DNA of 64,000 nt from Petaurus breviceps papuanus (Eukaryota; Chordata; Mammalia; Diprotodontia; Petauridae): the NCBI GenBank assembly GCA_028583685.1, contig JAMXIF010001183.1:14642088-14706087 (forward strand), written 5' to 3'. Of the stretch, positions 11,425 to 22,030 are shown piece by piece; position 1 is the stretch's first letter; the number at the start of each line of letters is the position of its first letter. The translations under genes and the position numbers were made by a program. Below the pieces are notes generated by a model that was not told the origin of the DNA, made no database searches, and saw only the letters and a list, made by a program, of their open reading frames with translations.

Positions 11425-12634
11425 CCATCTCAGAAAAAGAAATTGAACAAGCCATCAGTCACCTCCCTAGGAAAAAATCTCCAGGGCCAGATGGATTCAC
11501 TAGTGAATTCTATCAAACATTTAAAGAACAACTGATTCCAATACTCTACAAATTATTTGGGAAAATTAGTGAAGAAGGAGTCCTACCAAATTCTTTTTAT
11601 GACACAAATATGGTACTGATACCTAAATCAGGAAGAGATAAAACAGAGAAAGAAAATTATAGACCAATCTCCCTCATGAATATAGATGCAAAAATTCTAA
11701 ATAAAATACTAGCCAAAAGACTACAGCAACTTATCTCAAGAATAATACACTTTGATCAGGTAGGATTTATTCCAGGAATGCAAGGATGGTTTAATATTAG
11801 GAAAACCATCAGTATAATTGAGCATATCAACAATAAAACTAGCAGAAACCACATGATCATCTCAATAGATGCAGAAAAGGCTTTTGACAAAATACAACAT
11901 CCATTCCTATTAAAAACATTAGAAAGTATAGGAATAAATGGAGCCTTCCTTATAATAATAGGTAGCATCTATTTAAAGCCATCAGCAAGTATTATATGTA
12001 ATGGGGAGAAGCTGCAAGCATTACCCATAAGATCAGGGGTGAAACAAGGGTGTCCACTATCACCCCTCTCATTCAATCTGGGACTAGAAATGTTAGCAGT
12101 AGCAATTAGAGAAGAAAAAGAAATCAAAGGAATCAAGTTAGGCAAAGAAGAGACCAAGCTATCACTCTTCACAGATGATATGATGATATACTTAGAGAAT
12201 CCTAGAGAATCAAGTAAAAAACTACTTGAGACAATAAATAAATTTGGCAAAGTTGCAGGATATAAAATAAACCCACATAAATCCTCTGCATTCCCATATA
12301 TTTCCAATGAAATTCAACAGCAAGAAGTAGAAAGAGAAATCCCATTTAAAATTACTGTAGACATTATAAAATATTTGGGAATCTACCTGCCAAAACAAAC
12401 CCAGGACCTGTATGATCATAACTACAAAACACTTTTCACACAAATAAAGTCAGATCTAACTAATTGGAAAAATATCAATTGCTCATGGCTGGGTCGAGCT
12501 AATATAATAAAAATGAAAATTTTACCTAAATTAAATTATATATTTAGTGCCATACCAATTAATTTACCAAAAAAACTAATTTATAGAGTTAGAAAAAATA
12601 GTAAAAAAATTCATCTGGAAGAATAAACGGTCCA

Positions 12635-12937
12635 GGGGCGGCCAGGTAGCACAGCGAGTAAGAGCACCGGCTCCAGTGTTGAGAAGACCTGGAGATCGAA
12701 TCCCGGGCTCAGACACTTAGCACCCACCCAGAAACACCTGGTCATGTAACCTTGAGCAAGTTACTTAACCCCAATTGCTTAGGGGCGGACAGGTGGCTCA
12801 GTGAGTAAGAGCACTGGCTCTAGTGTCGGGATGACCTGGATCAAATCCGGGCTCCGATACTCAGCACCACACCCAGAAATAACTGGCCGTGCAACCTTGA
12901 GCAAGTTACTTAACCCCTATTGCTTTAAAAAAAAATA
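12635..12937 (+). mobile_element. two type B SINEs in tandem inside L1 ORF2
   Basis: The first copy (12635-12780) and second copy (12782-12937) are both type B, head to tail, each ending CTTGAGCAAGTTACTTAACCCC and an ATTGCTT-like block. Only one target duplication surrounds the pair: AATAAACGGTCCA (12622-12634) and AATAAATGGTCCA (12938-12950), one mismatch. No duplication separates the units. The first unit is more diverged from the second than expected for a fresh duplication. Confidence 0.88.
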
Positions 12938-14221
12938 AATAAATGGTCCAGAATATCAAGGGAATTAATGAAAAAAAAATGCTAGGGAAGGTGGACTAGC
13001 TTTACCAGATTTCAATCTGTACTATAAAGCAGCAGTCATCAAAACTACTTGGTAATGGCTTAGGAATAAAGGAGTGGATCAATGGAATAGATTAGGCACA
13101 CAAGATTCAGAAGTCAACGACTACAGTAATGTATTGTTTGATAAACCCCCAGACCCTTGGTTTTTGGGATAAGAACTCACTATTTGACAAAAACTGCTGG
13201 GAAAACTGGAATATAATATGGCAGAAACTGGACATAGACCATTATCTAACACCATATACCAAAATCAAGTCTAAATGGGTTCATGATCTCTAGGTATAAA
13301 GGTTGATACTGTAAGCAGTCTGCTAAAACAAGGAATAGTTTACCTATCAGACTTGTGGAGCAGGAATGACTTTATGATGAAACAGGAATTAGAGAACATT
13401 ACAAAATGTAAAATGGATAATTTTGACTACATGAAATTGAAAAGTTTCTGTACAAATAAAGCCAATGTAACCAAGATTAAGAGGGAGGTGGGAAATTGGG
13501 AAAGAATGTTTACAACCTATGTCTCTGACAAAGGATTCATCTCTAAAATATACAGAGAATTGAGTCAAATTTATAAGAATACAAGTCATTCCCCAATTGA
13601 TAAATGGTCAAAGGATATGAACAGGCAGTTTCCAGAGAAAGAAATTAAAGCTATCTATAAGCACATGAAGAAATGCTCTAATTCACTATTGATTAGAGAA
13701 ATGCAAATCAAAACAACTCTGAGGTACCACATCTCACCAGTCAGATTGGCTAAGATGACAAAACAGGAAAAACACAAATGCTGGAGAGGATGTGGGCAAA
13801 CTGGAACACTAATGCATTGTTGGTGGAGTTGTGAACTGATCCAGCCTTTCTGGAGAGCAATCTGGAATTATGCCCAAAGGGCTATAAATACTTTCATACC
13901 CTTTGATCCAGCAATACATCACTCCTAGGGTTATATCCCAAAGAGATCATAGAAATAGGAGAAAGACCCATATGTACAAAAATGTTTATAGCAGCTCTTT
14001 TTGTTGTGTCAAAGAATTGGAAATTAAGGGGGTGCCCATCAATTGGGGAATGGCTGAACAAGTTGTGGTATATGCATGTTATGGAATACTATTGCGCTAT
14101 AAGAAACGGGGAGCAGGCGGTCTTCATATTTACCTGGAGAGGCTTAAAAGAACTGATGCTGAGTGAGAAGAGTAGAACCAGGAGGAATTTGTACACAATT
14201 ACAGACACAACGTATGTGTGA

Positions 14222-14603
14222 TGACCAACTTTGATAGACTGGAGTCTTCTGAACAATGCAGGGATATAAGTCAATCCCAAAAGACGCATGATGGAGAGAA
14301 AAACATGCATCCAGAGAAAGAACTAGAAAGAACTAAATTTATATCCAGGTGGAAGCAAAATACCTGATCTTTTTTGTTCTCTTATTTGATTTTATATCCT
14401 CTTTACCATTTTTCATTCCAGCTGGTACAATCCATCCTTATAACCTGACCATTGTATAATGTGAAAGTATTTACAGATCCTATACTTGATTATAAGCCGC
14501 CATGGGGGGGGGGGAGGAGGAAGGGGGACAAAATGTGAAATTCAAGGAATTGAATCCTGTAAACTAAAAGGAAACAAACAAATTAATAAATTAAAGTAAA
14601 AAA
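14222..14603 (+). other. L1 3'UTR and A-rich tail
   Basis: This follows the ORF2 end and carries a poly-G tract (about 14505-14515) within a purine-rich segment, a frequent feature of mammalian L1 3'UTRs. It ends in an A-rich tail (TTAAAGTAAAAAAA) directly before the right target duplication at 14604-14620. Confidence 0.85.
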
Positions 14604-15453
14604 AAAGAATATTGATGCAAAAAAAATTTGAATAAAGCATTAGCAAAGAGATTACATCAATTTATCATGAGGATAATAGACCATGACCAAATGAGATTTA
14701 TACCAAGAATTCAGGGCTGGTTCAATATTAGGAATAGTATCAACATTATTGACCATGTCAACAACAAAACTAATAGAAACCATATAATTATCTCAGTAGA
14801 TGCATAAAAAAAACTTTTGAAAAAATACCGCACCCCTTCCTATTAAAAACAGTAGAGAGCATAGGAGTATATGGAATTTTCCTTAAAATAATAAGTAACA
14901 TGTATCTAAAATCATCAGTAAGCATTATCTCTAATGGGGATAAGCTAGAACTTTTCCAAATAAGATCAGGAGTGAAACACTACTGTTATTCAGTATTGTA
15001 CTAGAAATGTCAGCATTACCAGGAAGAGAAGAAAATTAAATAGAAGGAATTAGACTAGGCAATGAGGAAATAAAACTTTCACTTTTTGCAGGTGATATCA
15101 TGAATACTCAGAGAATCTTAGAGAATCAACTAAAAAACTGCTTGAAACAACAACTTTAGCAAAGTTTCAGGATATAAAACAAACTCACATAAATTCACAA
15201 TATTTGTAAATATTACCAACAAAACCCTGTTTCAAGAGATAGGGATTCCATTTGAAATAATTGTAGACAACATAAAATATTTGGGAGTCTACCTTTCAAG
15301 ACCCAGGAACTATATGAACACAATTACAAAACCCTTTTTACACAAATAAAGTGAGATTTAAACAATGGGGAAAATATCAATTGCTCATGGGTAGGCCAAG
15401 CTAAAGTAATAAAAGTGACATTTCTACCTACATTAATTTACTTATTCAGTGCC
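14604..15453 (+). mobile_element. old L1, continuation of ORF2 (reverse transcriptase relic)
   Basis: The sequence resumes after the 17-bp duplication with text parallel to 11690-12560 of the younger L1. The catalytic box reads FAGD (15085-15096), having lost one aspartate, and stops are frequent. It is interrupted at 15454 by an LTR. Confidence 0.88.
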
Positions 15454-16643
15454 TGTAATATAATGCCAAGCAAAGGCAACTTCCCAGGTTCAAAATACCA
15501 GCATAGGTGCTCTCCATTTTATTCAGTAACAAACCCAGAACAGAGAAGATCAAAACATGACATCATTCAAAATACAGCATTTACTAAGTGTGATTAAATA
15601 ATCTCCAAGTACTACCCCACCCCAGGACCTTCCAATCATTCAATCAATTACAAAGTCTCTGTTCTAAATACTTCTCCACCCCTAGGCTATACCTTAATTA
15701 AGTCCACCACAAAGCCCCTCTTCTCAAATGGAGATTAGTTTCCAAACATAAGTAAAATACATTCATTTGCTCAACCATAGAACACAAAAAGGTCAAAAGT
15801 TCCCCACCCCTGGATCACAATTGAATCTACCCCAGAGTTACATCAAGTTTAAGCTCAGCACTTAATACCCAAAAGGAGGTCTTTTCTTCATCTTGACACA
15901 TGAGGCAAGTTCTCAGCAATCTTAGTTCCTGGGGAGACAAGGCTTAGCAAGGCCATAAGATACATTGCCAGTCCCTTCATGAATTTATCCTCTGTCTGTA
16001 GAACAGTCCTAGAACCCCTGAACACATTAGCAAAGCCCTCTCCCAGGATTTCTGTAAACACACAACAAGAAAATCCTTCTTCAGGGCTTCTGAACCAACA
16101 GAAAGGCTCCCAGACCCCTGCAACAACAGCACTGTCCTTCACCAGTGGACAGTATTCACTCTGTCTGCAGGACAGTCTCCAGAGCCCTGCAACAACAGCA
16201 CTGTCCCTCATGTCTGCAGGACAGTCTCAGGGCTTCTTAAACAAATGCCAGGTTCCAGGACTTCTTCAACAGGACAGTCTTTCACCAGTGGACAAATCTG
16301 GCAAAATAACATCAAAACAGACAGACAAAGTACCAGCAAAACAGCCATGTCTCCTCAGTCCTTGGCAGCTCAGGGGGCAGGTCTCAAAAGTCCAGGGCAA
16401 TTCAAAGCGGCCACCAGCAATTCTTAGTCTCTCTCTCTCCACGAGGTGCTGCTTCCAAAAAGATCTTCCGCCTCTCTCTAGTGTCTCTCCAAATCTACGT
16501 CACCAGCTCCTCCCAGTTCAGGACTTTCTTTTCACATCAACAAGTCCATCCCACAGGTGGGATTAACAAGCTCTGGGTTTTAACACAATCAATTTGAAAA
16601 CCAAGCCAATATAGGGGAATCTTTAATTGCCATTACTATCACA
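15454..16643 (-). mobile_element. solo LTR, about 1.2 kb, inserted in the old L1
   Basis: L1 text breaks at TTCAGTGCC and resumes at CAGTGCCATACC, giving a target duplication of 5-7 bp (GTGCC at 15449-15453 and 16644-16648, CAGTGCC if extended). The minus-strand copy has TG...CA ends and an AATAAA signal at 15518-15523, about 65 bp from its 3' end. Within 16080-16240, blocks around ACAGTCT and CAACAACAGCACTGTCC recur, so its middle holds short internal repeats. No internal retroviral genes are present. Open frames at 15979-16566 (plus) and 15888-16211 (minus) lie wholly inside it and I do not read them as genes. It looks like a whole solo LTR, of moderate to old age. Confidence 0.75.
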
Positions 16644-16777
16644 GTGCCATACCAATTAAACTACCAAAAATTATTTTATACAGCTTGAAAAAATAATAAA
16701 ATTCATCTGGAAGAATAAAAGGTCAAGAATACAAAGGGAATTAATAAAAAAATGCAAAGGAAGGTAGCCTAGACATA
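16644..16777 (+). mobile_element. old L1, ORF2 piece between two LTRs
   Basis: It matches 12548-12635 and 12951-13002 of the younger L1 (ATACCAATTAA, CATCTGGAAGAATAAA, GGGAATTAAT). It shows that both flanking LTRs landed in the same old L1. Confidence 0.85.
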
Positions 16778-17413
16778 TGTAGTGCCAATGCAATATTTAC
16801 AGCAACCACGATCACAATAAAAACCATAACTATAAGTATGCATGACGTTCGATAGCAAAATATACCAGATTCTCCAGGTAGAGGACAGAATTGAAACATT
16901 TATTTAGACACCAGAAAACTAAATCCCCAAACCAGTAAGTCGATTTCATCATAGTACCAAAGATATTCAGAAGCCATAATAATGCTGAGAGCCACAGAAT
17001 CCTCTAGCCTTTCCACAAACCAATACACCTTCCCACAAACCAATACCAGATCAATATTTACTCACAAACCTCTCTATCTCCTTAATTAGTGTCCTCTCTC
17101 TCACCCAATATCTGGCTAGCTCTCACCAACTTCTTGTGGGCTCTGCTTCCCTTCAGCAAAACTCCTCCCACCACAGGCTCCATGTGACTACATTCAGCCT
17201 ACCAGGGATCAGAGTTTATCTTCACAGCAGGGAAGCTTCCTGTGGGCTCTGCAGCACCCTTCAGCAAATTCTCTCTGTCACAGGCTCCATAATGATTTCA
17301 TTCAGCCCATTAGGGAGCAGGGTTTACTTTCAAAGTAGGGGAGGACTTCAAACTCCCCCCAGGTCTATTAAGGGGCAGGGAAGATCTTCAAATTCCCATT
17401 CCCATTATACCCA
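16778..17413 (-). mobile_element. solo LTR, same family as the one at 10830-11424, older copy
   Basis: L1 text is interrupted between TAGACATA and CCATATTT. The flanks give an imperfect 5-bp duplication (ACATA at 16773-16777, CCATA at 17414-17418). In minus orientation its start contains TAATGGGAATGGGAATTT and AAGATCTTCCCTGCCCCT, closely like the LTR at 10830, and its end is GGCACTACA. An AATAAA match sits at 16899-16904. More divergence and an imperfect duplication suggest an older copy. It looks close to whole as a solo LTR. Confidence 0.75.
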
Positions 17414-17755
17414 CCATACCATATTTATAACAATATTATAAAGGGGGGATCATCAAAACTATTTCATACTGGCTAAGAAATAAAATGGTTGATCAGTGGA
17501 ATAGGTTAGGTATATAAGAAATAGTAAATGTCTATAGAAATCTCCTGTTTGGTAAATCCAAAGACTCCAAAATCTGGCATAAGAACTCACTAGTTAACAA
17601 AAACTTCTGGGAAAACTGGAATATAGTATGGCAAAAACTAGGCATAGACCAAGATCTCACACTGTAAGACAACATCAAAATGGGTACATGGTTTAGACAT
17701 AAAGGATGATACCATAAGCAAATTAGAAGAGAAAGGAATACTGTACTGTCAGATG
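17414..17755 (+). mobile_element. old L1, last piece, ending within ORF2
   Basis: It parallels 13003-13350 of the younger L1 (ATCATCAAAACT, GGGAAAACTGGAATATA, CAAAAACTAGGCATAGACC). It stops near 17755 without the zinc-knuckle segment, 3'UTR or A tail, so the old L1 is 3'-truncated by deletion or rearrangement against an L2 fragment. Confidence 0.8.
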
Positions 17756-17990
17756 AGAAGGGAGGCTATAGTCACTGGATCACAGACTACATGGTGGCAA
17801 GTAATATGTCAGAAGAGTGGAAAGAGAGGAGGTGGTCAAGTTATTAAGAGCTTTGAATGTTAGAGGATTTTATATTTTATCCTAGAGGTAATCGAGGGCT
17901 ACTGGAATTTATTGAATGGAAGGGGTGGCTTAATTAGAGCTATACTTGATGGAGACAGTTGAATGGAAGATGGACTAGAATAGAGCTACA
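17756..17990 (-). mobile_element. L2-type LINE fragment
   Basis: Plus-strand blocks TCACTGGATCACAGA, GAGCTTTGAATGTTAGAG, TTTTATCCTAGAGGTAAT and GGACTAGAATAGAG follow the order seen in other minus-strand L2 copies of this window (for example 34617-34750). It directly abuts the truncated old L1. Confidence 0.6.
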
Positions 17991-18149
17991 AGAAATTACA
18001 AAACTATACTTTTAGGTCTACTATAAATTTATGTTATCTAATTACTCATTGAAGTAAGGCAATTGTTCTATTCTTCCCTAATGAAGTCTATATTTTGCCC
18101 ACCAGAGTAGCTATCGGAACATTTTCCTCCTTCTTCAACCCTTCCTGGT

Positions 18150-18835
18150 ACTCCTATTTCTTTACCTTCTTAAACAAGGAACTGCATATTTTACTGATAA
18201 AAGTGAAAACCATTCATTGAGAGCACCTTCTTTTGCATTTTTCCCATTTTAAAACCCTCTGCTTTCATTTCTAACTATCTCTTTCTTCTGCCTAGTCTAT
18301 GATGAAGAGGTGACCTTCCTCTTTACTGGGACTAAACCCTTTTTTGTGCACCTTTGATCTCTCCTCTTCTATTTTCTCTAGTAGAGTCTCCCTACTATCA
18401 TCCCCACATTTTAATGTTTCCTTCCTCTTTACTGATTCCCTTTCCTGCTGCTTACAAACCTGTTCATGTCCCCTCCATCCTAAAATAACAACAACCAATA
18501 ACAACAATGACAACACCTCACTAGATCCTACCTTCTCTCTTCGGTATTTCCTGTAGTTCTCTTACTTTTCAAAATAAAATATCTACACAATGTTCTTATA
18601 TCTTCTTCATTTCTTTTAAACCTTCTGCAATCTGGTTCCCACTCTATCATTCAAATTAAAATTCTCTAAAATTAAAAATAGTTCCTTAGTTGCCAAATCT
18701 AATTGTTTTTCCTTGATCCTTATCCTTCTTGACCATCTCTTCCCAGTTGTTAGTGTTCCCTCCCTCCTAAAATTAGTTGACTTTATTTTGGGTATACATT
18801 ATGTTGACTTGTCTGTGCATGTTGATTTGTCTGTG
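18150..18835 (+). mobile_element. probable L2-type LINE relic (ORF2 region)
   Basis: C/T-rich text includes TTGCCAAATCTAATTG and CTTATCCTTCTTGACCATCTC, which resemble the L2 coding text for a SVLLLDL-like reverse transcriptase block. Near 18801-18838 a short motif, TTGACTTGTCTGTGCATG, is repeated with small changes. No long open frame survives. Confidence 0.45.
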
Positions 18836-18987
18836 CACATGAGATTTAAAAATCATTGGGGCACATTCCCTTTTTCAAACTCTGCATCTTTTTGGTTATT
18901 AGGGATAGGACAATTACTCTCTTCCCCAAATATATGGATTAGTTTGGCTAGCCCTAATGCTAACTATCATCAGGTCAGTCGCATTTT

Positions 18988-19146
18988 CTTTTGCCTTTTG
19001 GAGGGCAATTGGGGTTCAGTCACTTGCCCAAGGTTACACGGCTAGTTTTTTTTGTGTGGGTGTTAAGTGTCTAAGGATGGAACTGAACTCAGGTCCTCCT
19101 GACTCCGGGGCTGGTGCTCTCACTCACTGTGCCACCTAGCCACCCC
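18988..19146 (-). mobile_element. tRNA-type SINE, A-short
   Basis: In reverse it reads from CCTTTTGGAGGGCAATTGGG to TGCCACCTAGCCACCCC. Flanks carry an imperfect duplication, GGTCAGTCGCATT on the left and GGTCAGTCACATT on the right. A TTTTTTTTGTGTGGGTG stretch replaces the centre. Confidence 0.88.
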
Positions 19147-19149
19147 TGG

Positions 19150-19450
19150 TCAGTCACATTCTAATTCATTTAACACTAGCCCCCTCCTTTAAGAAAGGGC
19201 TTTATTACAGCACTTAAAAGAGTTGGCCTAACAAATGCTGCATTAGGGAGTGACAACAGCAGCTAAGATGTGAAGAACAGGACTGCTGTAAATATTCAGT
19301 TACTAGATTTTCTCCTAGCATATACCAGGTATAGTGTCCTGAGGAATATTCAGCTCTGACAATGCATAAGTAAGACAGTTACATGCTAGACTACAAGATT
19401 CAGACATGGAGATATGTCTGAAAATTCTACATTCTACAATTCTACAAAAA
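19150..19450. other. unassigned stretch
   Basis: I recognised no repeat or gene. Composition is balanced and the text is not simple-sequence, so unique sequence is likely. Confidence 0.4.
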
Positions 19451-19454
19451 TCCA

Positions 19455-19640
19455 TTGTATTACAATTAGGTTGTTAATCTTTTCTGTTTCCTGGACCCAT
19501 TTGGCATTACCTGAATACTGTGAGCCCCTTCTTAGAATAATGTTTTAAATGAATAAAATAAAATACATTGGATTATGAAGGAAACCAATTATATTGAAAT
19601 GTAGTTATAATTTTTAAAAGTTTATTAAGCTATTAGAAAG
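19455..19640 (+). mobile_element. hAT-type non-autonomous DNA transposon relic
   Basis: Blocks CCTTCTTAGAATAATGTTTT, AATAAAATAAAATACATTGG and GGAAACCAATTATATTGAAA match a family recalled as short hAT-like elements (ends near GGTTAAGAACCC). A related copy is at 59762-59955, sharing the CCTTCTCAGAATAATG block. Family name not assigned. Confidence 0.4.
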
Positions 19641-20750
19641 AACCCTTGCATTGGGGGTCAAATGCCATTCAGAGGGAGCTTCCTAATCATTTAGCCATGT
19701 TTGTCAAATACTCAACACCCTCCTCACAGTTTACAACTAAAATCTGATTCTAATCTTGATCACAGTTTCTTCTGGGCAATTGTCCATTGCTAGATCCATG
19801 TCATGTGCAAAATATAGTTTATTATTTTAGGCTTGTTTAGGTCATATTCAAGTTGCTCAAAAATGAGCTTTTAGGCATTTTTAATCCTTACCAATTTAAT
19901 ACTCACCAATTCAGAAACTGAAGCTGGAAAAGGTTGTTTACTCATTCCCACAGAAAGCCCTCACCCTTTCCCACAAAGAAGAAGAACTCATATCCTTTCT
20001 ATGGATCAGATGCATAGAAATTTGTGATTAACTCTTCCTGAATTTCATAAGCTTATGATATAATCCTAAAAATTTGAATGAAATCAAGAGTTGGATTTTT
20101 TTCTGATAGAGTGAGGATGAAATAAAAAAATATTATATGGTAATTGTTTTTTCTTTTTTCTTTTGAGGTTAAATTTTTGAATTCTTAAAAGAACAACCAA
20201 GGGTCTGAAACACAAATCATTCCTTAATATATCAAAAAGAAATGGCAAGTGCTTCCTTTTATCAGTATACCTAAAACTGCCACATTGCATTTTTCTGATT
20301 ATTATTTGCTTTTGATTCTAGAAAATGATTTCATCTGTGGAGTTTACCCTTAAGCAGTCTGAAAACATAGATCCAAAACTCTTGTCAGGAGCTCAGTTGG
20401 TGAGCAATTACTGTGAATCATTGTTCCAGTTTATTTTCCATATGGAGAAAATGGAATGAAAAATTTCTCCCATGTTATGATAACATAGGTGCTCTTCCCT
20501 GCAAAGTTCCTGCAAAGTTCCCAGGTTAGAATCATGAGAACATCAAGACATGAGAATAAAAATGTGGTATTAAGCAATACTCTTATTAAAGGTTACAGAG
20601 ATTAAATAAGGGGAACTCACATTTCCAGTGTCAGGGCAAAGTCTTGGCAACATATATTTGAAAGGGTATCTTATATTGAGATTCCAGAATCATTGACTCT
20701 AACCAAATGGAACCTTCGATAAGTAAATTAAAGCAGTCCATTTTATGATC
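19641..20750. other. unassigned stretch
   Basis: No repeat or gene was recognised. It contains a small tandem CCTGCAAAGTT duplication near 20497-20520. Open frame 20084-20290 (minus) is A/T-driven and unconvincing. Confidence 0.4.
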
Positions 20751-20754
20751 TAGA

Positions 20755-20915
20755 GTAGGGGTGAGGAGCCTGTGGCCTTGAGGCTGCATGTGGCCCTCTA
20801 GGTCCTCAAGTACAGCCTTTCAACTGAGTCCAAGTTTAACAGAACAAATCCTTTCATTAAAGGGATTTGTTCTGCAAAGTTTGGATTCATCAAAGGTCCA
20901 CACTGAATTCATTTA
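20755..20915 (+). mobile_element. palindromic MITE-like DNA element
   Basis: It starts GGGGTGAGGAGCCTGTGGCC. Its centre is a hairpin: AGAACAAATCC (20840-20850) pairs with GGATTTGTTCT (20862-20872). The right arm (TTGGATTCA...GGTCCACACTG) is a partial inverse of the left arm. A second, short copy of the left arm is at 51686-51740. The structure fits a terminal-inverted-repeat element without a transposase. Confidence 0.6.
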
Positions 20916-20934
20916 TTTAAGTATTGACTGATTC

Positions 20935-22030
20935 AAACTCCTTGCTATTCAAGGGACTCTAAAAAAGTTTTCTCTAGCACCAAAATTTGAAAGCCTTGTT
21001 TCTGTGCCACTAAGCTTTCCTTATAGTCCAACTCTCACAGCCACACATTGCTACTGGAAAAACTATACCCTTGAATATCTGGAGCCTGAGACCTTTGTTA
21101 GCAAGGTAATATCTCTACTTATTAGGATGTTATACAGATTTGTCATAGTTTTTGTTTCAGGGAGCAAGCATCTTTTAATTTCGTGACTGCAGTTGGTGTA
21201 TTCAGTCATCTGTTACCCAAGGAATATAAAATCTGACACTGCTTTCATTTCTTCTTCCTCTATTTTCAGGAAGTATAGGGTCAGTTGCCAAGATCTTCAT
21301 TTCTTATGTTGTTTCAAGCCAGCTTTTCTGCTCTCCTCTTGTACCTTTATCAAGAGGCTTCTTAATTCCTCTTCGCTATCTGTCATTAGAGTGGTATCAT
21401 CTACATATAGTTGATATTTATGCCAGCACACAATTCCAACTTTTGATTTGTCCAACTTTGCATTTTGCATGGTGTACTCTGCATATATATTAAAAAAGGT
21501 GACAATATGCATCCTTGTCTTACTCCTTTTCCACTCTTAAGTCTATTAGTTGTTTCATGTTTGGTTCTACCTGTTGCTTCTTGGCCCACATAGGGGTTCC
21601 TCAGGAGACAAGCAAGATGATCTGGTACTCCCATCTCTTTGAAGACTCAGCACATTTTGTTGTGATCTACATAGTTACAGGCTTTAGTGTGGTCAATTAA
21701 ATAGAAGGGGATTTTTTTTTCCTGGAACTCCCTTGCTTTCTCCATAATCCATGTACATCAGCAATTTGGTCTCTAGTTCCTCTGCCTCTTCAAAAACCAT
21801 CCTGCTCATCTGATAATTCTCAATTCACATATTGTTGAAACCTAGTTTGTAGAGGCTTGAGCATAACCTTGATGGTTTGGGAAATGAATGCAATTATTTG
21901 GTAATTTGAACATTCCTTGACATTGCCCTTTAGTATCAGTATGTAAACTGATATTTTCAATCCAGTGGACACTGTTGAGTTTTCCAAATATTCTGGCATA
22001 TTGAGTGCAGAATCATTTTTTAGACCTCTC
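20935..22030 (-). mobile_element. RTE (BovB-like) LINE fragment with reverse transcriptase relic
   Basis: Minus-strand translation of 21401-21634 gives GVPDHLACLLRNPYVGQEAT and GKGVRQGCILSPFL. The frame at 21297-21512 gives YVDDTTLMTDSEEELRSLL, the catalytic Y-x-DD box and downstream motif of RTE/BovB reverse transcriptases. Flanking text to about 22030 and down to 20935 extends the domain on both sides with stops and frame changes. It is truncated at both ends and old. Confidence 0.8.

Larger units (their letters stand above)
9448..14221 (+). pseudogene. L1 ORF2 (endonuclease, reverse transcriptase, zinc knuckle), broken
   Basis: ORF2p nicks target DNA and copies L1 RNA. The ATG at 9448 or 9475 precedes ITIITVNVNGMNSP. 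The endonuclease shows VNVNG, QETHL (9595-9609), VGDLNLPLS (about 9895-9921), KIDHVLG and FSDHDAI (about 10150). The reverse transcriptase runs from the LTR boundary (11427) to 12626, with [23 protein letters not shown] and [10 protein letters not shown]. The catalytic FADD box reads FTDD (12168-12179). The C-terminal CX3CX7HX4C knuckle lies at 13779-13832. Frames shift in A runs near 9678-9683 and 10400-10410, again near 10612-10645, and further breaks follow 12950, including a TAA near 13052. A solo LTR splits it at 10830 and a SINE pair at 12635. The element cannot encode a working protein. Confidence 0.92.
7719..14603 (+). mobile_element. younger full-length L1 inserted in the old L1
   Basis: Bounded by an exact 17-bp target duplication (7702-7718, 14604-14620). 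In order it has a CpG-rich 5'UTR (7719-8146), ORF1 (8147-9139), a purine-rich spacer (9140-9447), ORF2 (9448-14221) and a 3'UTR with a poly-G tract and A-rich tail (14222-14603). Without the LTR (with its duplicated 5 bp and the gap) and the SINE pair, it is about 6.0 kb, consistent with a full-length L1. It is inactive: ORF1 has one stop, and ORF2 has at least three frameshifts before the LTR, more after the SINEs, and two insertions. The retained CpGs and long target duplication suggest a moderately recent insertion. Confidence 0.93.

Noticed and set aside
15979-16566. 195-residue open frame, the longest outside the L1s and with an unusual Ser/Gln-rich product
   Set aside because: It lies wholly within a solo LTR bounded by a target duplication, on the strand opposite to the LTR, and has no known motif.
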